From positions 1,396 to 8,283 of the forward strand of contig DMPG01000310.1 of NCBI GenBank assembly GCA_003456055.1: a stretch of DNA of 6,888 nt, read 5' to 3'. The DNA is from Bacteroidota bacterium (lineage in GTDB: Bacteria > Bacteroidota > Ignavibacteria > UBA10030 > UBA8401). Position numbers and translations under genes: made by a program. Numbering within the stretch: the first letter of the stretch is position 1; each line of letters starts with the position of its first letter. The notes beneath the pieces are model-generated. The model was not told the origin of the DNA, ran no database searches, and saw only the letters and a list, made by a program, of their open reading frames with translations. Of the stretch, positions 1-5,084 are shown in pieces.

Positions 1-1050
1 ATTGTAGGTTAATGATGTCGGGGGTTCTCCAGAAAGAAGATTGAGTAAAAAGGCATGTGTCACACCTTTGTGGAGACCCGTTCCAACGATCTGTCCAAGA
101 TTATTAATGGCTACTGCTCTTTGTAGTATCCAGCCACCGGCGGTATCACATAACGTATTAAGATCCTGCATGAATCCATCCTTCCATACAAATGCAATGT
201 TTCCAGAATTACCAACCACTACGTCAGAATCATTGATATCATATGCCTCACCATTAAATGTTCCGGGGTTCTGAATATCGAGAATACCGGGATTCCAAAT
301 GACTGCATGCCCCTTACCCGAGGCGTCTCGTGCACTTCCGGCAATATGTCCAAGATTGTTGACGGCGTTTGCATTTGCACTGTTGCCACCCAACGATCCA
401 AGATCGATCAATTCACCACCGGTCGTCTTAAAAGCGTGATCGTTGAATGTAGGAGGTGCTTCTCCACCACCGACAACAAGACCAGAATTGTTCATGTCAT
501 TGGCATATGATCCAAACCTTGAGAATGATCCGAGGTTGATCGGATCCCCTCCTTTCCACACTGCAGCGTTTCTGCACGTATCGCAGAATTTTACCTGGCC
601 GGCAACATGACCCAAATCGTTGATTGCCTGAGCTTCGCTCCCTCCGTTCAACGGATCAGGAAGAATTTGAATACTGGTATCGTTCTTAAAGATAACCGCA
701 TGAGAACCGGAATTATTGGAGGAGTATCCTGACATCAATCCAAAACTATTTATTCCAGTAGCAGCAGTAAAACTGCCAAGGCTGGGATATTGTGTGAACG
801 TGCCATTCTCCCATCTTACAGCAACTTGATTGACGGCGGACCCACGTGAACCAGAAACCTGTCCTTTGTCGTTAATTCCCGTAGGGTTCATAATACCGAT
901 CTCGGTGATGGAGTATTTTTTCTGCACGGAGTTAATCCCTGTACGTTTGATCCCATGCTGAGCGAACTGCGATCTTCCAATTGTTGGCAGCATACTACAA
1001 AGTGTAAATGCAAGAAGAAATAAGCGAATGTGTTTCAAGATTAACTCCAT
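1..1050 (-). CDS. HAF-repeat exported protein, N-terminal part (3' end beyond window)
   Basis: The minus strand is open without a stop from an ATG at 1050 to the left edge, giving 350 codons; the gene continues outside the window. After a hydrophobic signal-like stretch (about residues 7-27, LFLLAFTLCSML, then IGRSQF) come seven copies of a motif of the form (G/A/D)-(I/V/M)-N-(N/D/S)-x-G-x-(V/I)-x-G. They begin near residues 58, 99, 142, 185, 229, 271 and 314, that is 41-44 residues apart. Between them are HAF-like pieces (HAVIF, HAFKT, HAVIW, IAFVW, HAFLL) and 'DLGSLGGNS'. This is the layout of the HAF family of 'probable extracellular repeat' proteins, expected to fold as a beta-rich surface or secreted protein of unknown function. 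The start may instead be the TTG at 1038, which has a GGAG six bases upstream and gives a typical MKHIR signal-peptide start. It lies 105 bp downstream of the beta-helix gene, with no strong terminator between them. A C-terminal sorting tail may lie outside the window. Confidence 0.85.
   Translation of the reverse strand, partial: MELILKHIRLFLLAFTLCSMLPTIGRSQFAQHGIKRTGINSVQKKYSITEIGIMNPTGINDKGQVSGSRGSAVNQVAVRWENGTFTQYPSLGSFTAATGINSFGLMSGYSSNNSGSHAVIFKNDTSIQILPDPLNGGSEAQAINDLGHVAGQVKFCDTCRNAAVWKGGDPINLGSFSRFGSYANDMNNSGLVVGGGEAPPTFNDHAFKTTGGELIDLGSLGGNSANANAVNNLGHIAGSARDASGKGHAVIWNPGILDIQNPGTFNGEAYDINDSDVVVGNSGNIAFVWKDGFMQDLNTLCDTAGGWILQRAVAINNLGQIVGTGLHKGVTHAFLLNLLSGEPPTSLTYN
1045..1048 (-). 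promoter_or_regulatory. Ribosome binding site bearing on the HAF gene start
   Basis: GGAG on the minus strand lies six bases upstream of a TTG codon at 1038-1036, inside the open frame that also has an ATG at 1050. The ATG itself has no visible Shine-Dalgarno sequence (only ACCATTATAA in front). The spacing therefore favours TTG as the true start. This is an inference from spacing only. Confidence 0.45.
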
Positions 1051-1155
1051 TTTATAATGGTTTACGAAAGAGATCGACGTCTCAGTGATATTATCAAGCA
1101 TATAATTTCACGTACTTATTGAAAAATTTGATGCGATTACGCACGACTTTCTTTT

Positions 1156-2661
1156 TTACTTCATCAATAATAATTTTCTAATTTGTGATTTCCCCTCGGA
1201 TGATAGCTTTGCAAAATACATTCCACTGGAAAGTTTCGATCCGTCAAACGTTGCGGAATAATATCCCGCTTCTTTTACTTCATTCACCAGCGTAGCCACT
1301 TCTCTTCCAATTGCATCATACACTTTTAATGACACATGATTGGTTACTGGTAACTGATAACTGATCACTGTAGATGGATTAAACGGATTAGGATAATTCT
1401 GCTCCAGCGCGAATTCTTTCGGCGCATTGATGTTTAGACCTTCGACAGATGTTGAACCCGAACCATCAAATGCCCCGATTGCGGGCGGATTGGTTCTAGT
1501 AATTCCGTCAAAATCTATTACCGGTGCATCGGTAGCAGTTCCAGCTTTTCGAGCAGGTGAATTGGATTGCAGATGAAAATTTGTTGAACTGACGAACAAT
1601 GGATCGGTTAAAAGATTATTGCTTCCCAGAGTACCACCGTTGGGATTTGATCCTGCAGTGTTATTAAAATAGAGATTGTTTGAAAGGTTTGATGCTGAAA
1701 AACTAGTTACCGCTCCGTCGGTCGACGTGCCGTTACTTCCATTAAGACCTCCACCGGCTGGTCCAGCTACAGCCGAATTATTGCTGAAGATATTATTTTT
1801 TACAATAGCATTCGAACCCGCATCAAGCGCACCGGATACTGCATTACCGCCACTCCCGGCATTCAAAGAATTAGACGATCCTCCAAGACCTCCGACTGCT
1901 TTATTTCCGTAAAATGTGTTATTAAAAATTGTTGTCGCTCCGCCAAACGCTGCATGGATTCCACCGCCATCCGCATTACCTCCCGCGCTTCCATTACCGC
2001 TAAATCCTCCTCGATAATCTTGACCTCCCCCTCCCATCGCAACATTGAAACTGATAATGTTATTTCGAATTGTCGGAGACGCACCGGCGATATAAATTCC
2101 ACCTCCATAGCAACTGCCGCCATTCAATGCACCTAATCCAGCTTGATAAAAATCGTAGCCTCGTGCGGTATCTTTTGTAATAATGTTCTGCTGAATGATC
2201 GTTTGAGAATTATTATCAATCAAGAGTCCGCCCCCTTTGGATGTTACACCGCCGCTTGTCGTATCATTTGCAAACCCTCCGGTTATCGTAAATCCTTGGA
2301 TGATCGTCGTATTCGAATTTCCACTGCAATTGAACACTCGATTTTTTGATCCGGTAGCATCGATAATCGTTGTAACCGCCCCGGCCGTCCCGATCAATTT
2401 TCTTCCCGTTAACATCACGATAGGGAATGTTTCGCCGAGAGCCTTGTTATACGTTCCTGCAGCAACTTTAATTGAATCTCCAACAGCAGCAGAAATTGAT
2501 AATGCTTTAGTTATCGTTTTAAATGGACTTCCTATAGATCCGTTCCCGGTGATATTATTTCCTGTGACAGCATTAACGTAATACACCGACTGTGCAGAGG
2601 ATACTGAAAAACAAATCAACAGCAACGATGCAATCCAAACAAGAGAAGTAAATCTTTTCAT
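1156..2661 (-). CDS. Secreted parallel beta-helix (DUF1565/PbH1-like) protein with T9SS type A sorting domain
   Basis: A 501-residue protein. Residues 1-23 are a signal peptide (MKRF, then the hydrophobic SLVWIASLLLICFSV, then SSA|Q). Residues 26-105 (YYVNAVTGNN, GSPFKTITKAL, KVAAGTY, LTGRKLIGTAG) match the DUF1565-type opening of parallel beta-helix proteins. Residues 108-335 are glycine/asparagine-rich and carry repeated N-N-I/F-x-x-N rungs (IRNNIISFN, IFNNTFYGNKA, VKNNIFSNNSA, LSNNLYFNN), as in pectate-lyase-like beta helices. Residues 350-398 (LTDPLFVSS, FHLQSNSPA, PAIGAFD) are the usual cap that follows such helices. Residues 418-501 (NYPNPFNPST, LKVYDAIGREVATLV, LSSGMYFAKL, KLLLMK) are a type A T9SS C-terminal sorting domain, so export through the outer membrane is expected. 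No catalytic residues are recognised; adhesion or polysaccharide binding is possible. The start at 2661 was chosen because of its Shine-Dalgarno; an upstream ATG at 2712 would put 17 non-signal residues in front. Confidence 0.9.
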   Translation of the reverse strand: MKRFTSLVWIASLLLICFSVSSAQSVYYVNAVTGNNITGNGSIGSPFKTITKALSISAAVGDSIKVAAGTYNKALGETFPIVMLTGRKLIGTAGAVTTIIDATGSKNRVFNCSGNSNTTIIQGFTITGGFANDTTSGGVTSKGGGLLIDNNSQTIIQQNIITKDTARGYDFYQAGLGALNGGSCYGGGIYIAGASPTIRNNIISFNVAMGGGGQDYRGGFSGNGSAGGNADGGGIHAAFGGATTIFNNTFYGNKAVGGLGGSSNSLNAGSGGNAVSGALDAGSNAIVKNNIFSNNSAVAGPAGGGLNGSNGTSTDGAVTSFSASNLSNNLYFNNTAGSNPNGGTLGSNNLLTDPLFVSSTNFHLQSNSPARKAGTATDAPVIDFDGITRTNPPAIGAFDGSGSTSVEGLNINAPKEFALEQNYPNPFNPSTVISYQLPVTNHVSLKVYDAIGREVATLVNEVKEAGYYSATFDGSKLSSGMYFAKLSSEGKSQIRKLLLMK

Positions 2662-2667
2662 AATGGT

Positions 2668-2672
2668 TCCCT
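2668..2672 (-). promoter_or_regulatory. Ribosome binding site of the beta-helix protein gene
   Basis: AGGGA on the minus strand sits six bases upstream of the ATG at 2661. It supports this internal start, which begins directly with a signal peptide, over the ATG at 2712. Confidence 0.65.
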
Positions 2673-3151
2673 GCAAAAGTGAATGGTTAAATAATTCCAT
2701 TGATCGGTGCATCGTAAAATTAAAAATGGACTGATTCTACGAGATAATTTGTTTGCTGTGATACTGTCGTTAACACTTTTCTGTCTATGCATTTTATTGT
2801 AAACTTCATAATTTCACTTTTTAACAACTGGGTCTCTTAAACTTTCTCTTATTCTTTTATATGCCGTCAGAAATTTTATATCGGACTATTTTGTCTGTTA
2901 ATGTAATATAACAAAACTAAAAAATCTAATACAATTTTTGATATAAATCACAGAATGAGATTAAAGGAATGGGTCGTATTTTTTTGATGATTCACTTATA
3001 CCTCAAGGTACTCATTGTCAATAGATGACCAATCACTGTCGAAGGTTTGAACGGAGTGAGAAATTATTTTTACAAATGAATTTTCCTAATTGCGTTATTG
3101 TTATATAGTCTCTTATACTTAAATCTATTGGATGAAAAATTTTTAAGGTTT
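2673..3151. other. Non-coding AT-rich stretch between the beta-helix gene and the tRNA
   Basis: I see no convincing gene here on either strand. It should hold the promoter of the leftward beta-helix gene. One TAnnTTTG-like element on the minus strand (TAGTTTTG at 2919-2912) fits the -7 consensus of Bacteroidota promoters, but no TTTG lies at the right distance behind it and the leader would be about 240 nt, so I do not call it. A short inverted repeat TACCT-CA-AGGTA lies at 2999-3010. Nothing else stands out. Confidence 0.5.
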
Positions 3152-3183
3152 TTTGGAGAAGCACCAAACCTTTCGTATATTTG
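3152..3183 (+). promoter_or_regulatory. Bacteroidota-type promoter of the tRNA-Leu gene
   Basis: TTTG at 3152-3155 is followed after 20 bases by TATATTTG at 3176-3183. This matches the -33 TTTG / -7 TAnnTTTG consensus of the primary sigma factor in Bacteroidota. Transcription would begin near 3190, a few bases before the tRNA 5' end at 3197, which is the expected arrangement for a stable RNA promoter. The -33 box lies in a T-run, so by itself it is weaker evidence than the exact -7 box. Confidence 0.75.
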
Positions 3184-3196
3184 TAGCGTAATCACC

Positions 3197-3277
3197 GCCG
3201 AGGTGGTGGAATTGGCAGACACACTAGCCTTAGGAGCTAGCGCTCACGCATTAAGGGTTCGAGTCCCTTCCTCGGTA
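3197..3277 (+). tRNA. tRNA-Leu (anticodon UAG)
   Basis: A full cloverleaf can be drawn. The acceptor stem is GCCGAGG with CCTCGGT (a G-U first pair, as also found in bacterial tRNA-Leu), and A at 3277 is the discriminator. The D arm contains TGGAATTGGCAGACA. The anticodon stem is CTAGC/GCTAG around the loop CTTAGGA, giving anticodon TAG, which reads CUA and probably other CUN leucine codons. The variable region CGCTCACGCATT can form a short extra arm, as expected for a class II tRNA. The T arm is AAGGG-TTCGAGT-CCCTT. CCA is not encoded (CTA follows), so it must be added after transcription. The gene has its own promoter and terminator and so is a single-gene unit. tRNA-Leu genes are frequent targets of tyrosine-recombinase elements, which matters because a recombinase fragment lies just downstream. 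Confidence 0.97.
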
Positions 3278-3284
3278 CTATAGT

Positions 3285-3317
3285 AAACACAGGGTTTTTT
3301 TGACCTTGTGTTTTTTT
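3285..3317 (+). terminator. Rho-independent terminator of tRNA-Leu
   Basis: AAACACAGGGT at 3285-3295 pairs with ACCTTGTGTTT at 3303-3313 (11 pairs, one of them G-U) around the 7-base loop TTTTTTG. Seven Ts run from 3311 to 3317. It begins eight bases after the tRNA. Confidence 0.9.
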
Positions 3318-3389
3318 ATGTCCTTCCCGAAAGCATTTTGTAACCTTTTTTTTCTACATTTGTTACAACTTCATACAAATCTATACCAT

Positions 3390-3420
3390 AAAAAAAACCG
3401 GCAATACATCTGCCGGGTTT
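3390..3420 (-). terminator. Leftward terminator after the recombinase remnant and TA pair
   Basis: On the minus strand CCGGCA pairs with TGCCGG (3411-3416 with 3398-3403) around a 7-base loop, and the T-tract is the run of eight As at 3390-3397 read on the other strand. It begins directly after the recombinase stop codon. With the tRNA terminator it makes a tail-to-tail pair that insulates the two convergent units. Confidence 0.85.
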
Positions 3421-3422
3421 AT

Positions 3423-3866
3423 TCAATAATGATTCGCCAGTTTCAATTTGGCGATGGCTGATTGAAGAGTTGCCGTGTTTACTTTTGCATATACCATCGT
3501 TGTCTTGATGTCTGTATGCCCGAGAAGCCGACTCACCGTATAAATATCAACTCCCTTCGCGATTAAATTCGTAGCAAATGTATGACGAAGTGAATGAAGA
3601 TTAAGATCACTTAATTCAGACGCTTTGAGATAGGATACAAACTTTTTTGTAACATAATCTTTCCGCAATTCCGTGAAGATCTTTTCACCCTGATTGATCA
3701 AAATGCTTATTGCCTTTGGGTGAAGTGGGATGAATCGAAGGAGCTTCGTCTTTGTTCTTCGAATAATGATCTCATTCTTTTCAAAATCAATATCCGACTT
3801 CTGCAAATTCAACGCTTCTGACCTTCGCAAGCCGGTCAATAATAAAAACTCTACAAAGTTATGCTG
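3423..3866 (-). pseudogene. Tyrosine recombinase/phage-type integrase, 5'-truncated remnant (catalytic domain only)
   Basis: The frame is open from just after a TAA at 3869-3867 to the stop at 3423. It encodes the C-terminal catalytic half of a XerC/XerD-like tyrosine recombinase. All signature residues are present: the first Arg in FLLLTGLRRSEAL, a Lys in the beta-hairpin RRTKTKLLRFIPLHP, the HxxR box HSLRHTFATNL, the second His in SRLLGHTDIKTT and the nucleophile Tyr in MVYAKV. The N-terminal core-binding (SAM-like) domain, about 150 residues in complete enzymes of roughly 300, is absent. The frame is blocked where that domain should be and runs into the antitoxin gene. The only usable start is a TTG at 3839 with no clear Shine-Dalgarno, so I treat the gene as a broken copy. 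It points towards tRNA-Leu, 146 bp away, as integrases of tRNA-inserted elements often do. A truncated but translated catalytic domain cannot be ruled out. Confidence 0.8.
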
Positions 3867-4038
3867 TTACCGAAGTATGCTTCGGAATAATCCGTTCTTT
3901 AGGAATATTTTTTTTAAAATATTCTACAATTTGTTCTTTCGAAAGATTCGCTATGTCACTGCTGATCTTATCGCGTGCTTGGCGCATAAATCGGACTGCA
4001 TCTAATGCCTTTTCATCTGATGGATCAATCTTCTTCAT
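3859..4038 (-). CDS. Small putative antitoxin paired with the PIN toxin
   Basis: A 59-residue charged protein with a predicted helical core (LDAVRFMRQARDKISSDIA, then LSKEQIVEYFKKN). I recall similar short proteins, with a 'D-x-V-x-x-x-R-x-x-R-D-K-I' stretch and an E-x-x-x-Y/F-F end, encoded immediately after PIN-domain toxins of this type; I infer from this and from position that it is the antitoxin. There is no recognisable DNA-binding fold, so autoregulation cannot be read from it. The start at 4038 is preceded by GGGAGG nine bases upstream, inside the end of the toxin gene. The two genes overlap by 14 bp, which suggests translational coupling. The last ten or so residues (RIIPKHTSVTA) are encoded by a perfect inverted repeat and the gene's stop overlaps the open frame of the recombinase remnant, so the natural C-terminus may have been altered by the rearrangement. 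Confidence 0.7.
   Translation of the reverse strand: MKKIDPSDEKALDAVRFMRQARDKISSDIANLSKEQIVEYFKKNIPKERIIPKHTSVTA
3870..3885. repeat. Perfect inverted repeat at the antitoxin/recombinase junction
   Basis: CCGAAG-TATG-CTTCGG, six-base arms around four bases, lies inside the last codons of the antitoxin gene and ends one base from the stop that closes the recombinase frame. It may be a hairpin in the mRNA or a leftover recombination or junction sequence. It lacks a T-tract and is not a terminator. Confidence 0.55.
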
Positions 4039-4489
4039 ATTTTCCAACCTCCCTCGGAGACCGAATATCGATGACCGGATAACCAAGTTTATAATTTACG
4101 GCATTGTAGCCGCGTATTCGATTTACATTTACGATGTGTTTAAAATTCCAACGCACGAGCAAATCTGCCCGATGTATCGATGCCAATGAAATGTGCATGC
4201 AATCCGCAAAACTAGATTTACCAACAACACCTTCATTGAGATAAGCCATCGCCAATTCTGTCGACTCGTCGGAAACTTCAACATACTCAATAGAATTTTC
4301 AGGCAAATCGCGCATAAATTGTTTCACATGTTCAGGAGCATTCGATAATTCTTCTTCTGTAATACTTGAATAAATGAGCCTTAATTCATCGTCCAAAACT
4401 CTTTGAGAAAAAGGCTTCGTAAATTCTTCGAATTCCGGATCAAAGTATCCTCCAATCACTGAAGTATCAATGTAAATTCGCGGAATCAT
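4025..4489 (-). CDS. PIN-domain protein, putative VapC-like toxin (ribonuclease)
   Basis: A 154-residue single-domain PIN protein. It opens with RIYIDTSVIGGYFD (first acidic residue D8), followed by a conserved acidic cluster TEEEL (E45-E47), SSFADCMHISLA (D96), and the late motif LVRWNFKHIVNVNRIRGYNAVN with LGYPVIDIRSPREV at the end. The spacing of these acids fits the Mg2+-dependent active site of PIN nucleases, which as toxins cut RNA. The late WNFKHIVN...IRSPREV stretch is characteristic of one PIN subgroup usually followed by a small partner gene, as here. A longer frame beginning with TTG at 4543 exists, but the start at 4489 is preferred because the family begins a few residues before YIDTS. 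A GGAAGGA lies 11 bases upstream, a rather long spacing. The order is toxin first and antitoxin second, with a 14-bp overlap, the reverse of most VapBC operons. The target RNA cannot be told from sequence. Confidence 0.85.
   Translation of the reverse strand: MIPRIYIDTSVIGGYFDPEFEEFTKPFSQRVLDDELRLIYSSITEEELSNAPEHVKQFMRDLPENSIEYVEVSDESTELAMAYLNEGVVGKSSFADCMHISLASIHRADLLVRWNFKHIVNVNRIRGYNAVNYKLGYPVIDIRSPREVGKYEED
4048..4053 (-). promoter_or_regulatory. Ribosome binding site of the antitoxin, inside the toxin gene
   Basis: GGGAGG on the minus strand lies nine bases before the ATG at 4038 and within the last codons of the PIN gene. It decides the start at 4038 over the in-frame start at 4086. 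It is stronger than the toxin's own site, which would favour antitoxin translation. Confidence 0.65.
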
Positions 4490-4713
4490 AAGTATGAAAA
4501 TCCTTCCTGAACATAATATACCGGCTTTTATGAAGATACGCAAAAAGAGCAGTCTAGACGAAAACTTCGTTACTTATCCTGCTGCACCAGCGGTTTCAAA
4601 TTGGTCTAAATATTTTTTTATGCCTCAACATCATTAGGATGGGAATAAACTCAACATTTTAAATATCCCTTGCCAATTTTTTAAGGGGAGGTATTCGTAA
4701 GGACAGACAAATC

Positions 4714-4757
4714 GTAATCCAATATTTTCCTGATAAACCTTTGTAATCTGAATATTT
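4714..4757 (+). repeat. Imperfect direct repeat, GTAATC..AATATTT
   Basis: GTAATCCAATATTT at 4714-4727 recurs as GTAATCTGAATATTT at 4743-4757, with one substitution or insertion step and a start-to-start distance of 29 bases. It lies in AT-rich non-coding DNA, and chance is a real alternative at this composition. Confidence 0.4.
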
Positions 4758-4797
4758 ACGATTTTACGATTTCCTTAAACCGATAAAATCGCAATAT
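4752..4797. repeat. AT-rich inverted repeat (CGATTTTA...TAAAATCG)
   Basis: CGATTTTA at 4759-4766 and TAAAATCG at 4784-4791 are perfect eight-base arms 17 bases apart. Outside them, ATATT at 4752-4756 and AATAT at 4793-4797 extend the pairing past a small bulge. There is no T-tract right after it, so a terminator is unlikely. The role is unknown; a protein-binding site or the end of a degraded small repeat element is possible. Confidence 0.45.
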
Positions 4798-4873
4798 ATA
4801 TGACCTTCTAAAATTCTAAAGCTAATATTGGAAAAACTCTTCGCTTATCCGTTTGCGAGAGCCCTTGCCCGAC

Positions 4874-4996
4874 CTATTCCAAAATCGAAAAAAATCCGTG
4901 ATTCACATAACGGTAATACGTATCGATGCTCATAAATGGCCCCACAAACTGTCTCTCAGTAAATGCAACTTTTTGTCCGAAGGGTTCTGAAGACAT
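4874..4996 (-). pseudogene. Possible short or degraded ORF (40 codons), unrecognised
   Basis: An ATG at 4996 opens a 40-codon frame beginning MSSEPFGQKVAFTERQFVGP and ending FFSILE at 4874. The composition looks protein-like, but I do not recognise a family and there is no Shine-Dalgarno. Near the end is a run of seven Ts (minus strand). Shifting one base there would bypass the stop and continue as FDFGIGRARALANG before another stop. This could be a frameshifted gene remnant. It could equally be a chance ORF. Confidence 0.2.
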
Positions 4997-5013
4997 ACAA
5001 TTGAAGTTCACAT

Positions 5014-5048
5014 GAAAAACAACGGGAATTCTTCATTAGAATTCCCGT
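5014..5048 (-). terminator. Rho-independent terminator of the xyl unit
   Basis: ACGGGAATTC at 5022-5031 and GAATTCCCGT at 5039-5048 form a perfect 10-base-pair stem with a 7-base loop. Reading leftwards, the stem is followed by TGTTTTTC. It lies 37 bases after the xylA stop codon and no other gene uses it. Confidence 0.88.
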
Positions 5049-5084
5049 CAGTTGGCAACAACTAAGTTTTACCCGGCAAACACA

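Larger units (their letters stand above)
4490..5013. other. Non-coding or degraded stretch between the PIN gene and the xylA terminator
   Basis: No convincing intact gene is seen on either strand. It should contain the promoter of the leftward PIN/antitoxin unit, but no TAnnTTTG box is visible there. It holds several small hairpins (for example GCTG-CAC-CAGC at 4580-4590 and ACGAA-AAC-TTCGT at 4558-4570), an AT-rich region with repeats at 4714-4797, and a short minus-strand ORF at 4874-4996, entered separately. The mixture looks like decayed intergenic or former mobile DNA. Confidence 0.5.

Noticed and set aside
41..510. Short frames on both strands at the left edge
   Set aside because: They overlap the continuous HAF-repeat frame, which carries the signal peptide and regular repeats.
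1051..1155. Terminator between the two exported protein genes (TGCG-TAAT-CGCA followed by AAATTTTTC)
   Set aside because: The stem is only four or five pairs and the T-run is separated, so it is too weak to call.
1676..2581. Several frames (plus strand and other minus-strand frame) inside the beta-helix gene
   Set aside because: They are antisense or shifted readings of the Gly-rich beta-helix gene, with no own ribosome site or recognisable domain.
2912..2919. TAGTTTTG on the minus strand as promoter of the beta-helix gene
   Set aside because: It fits the TAnnTTTG box but has no TTTG at 17-23 bases upstream, and the leader would be about 240 nt.
3197..3277. Duplicated tRNA 3' end as an attachment site
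   Set aside because: I looked for a second copy of the GGGTTCGAGTCCC region and CCTCGGT elsewhere in the window and saw none, so no att pair is called.
3098..3283. A 61-codon plus-strand frame containing the tRNA
   Set aside because: It overlaps the complete tRNA-Leu, and its C-terminal part is simply the translated tRNA.
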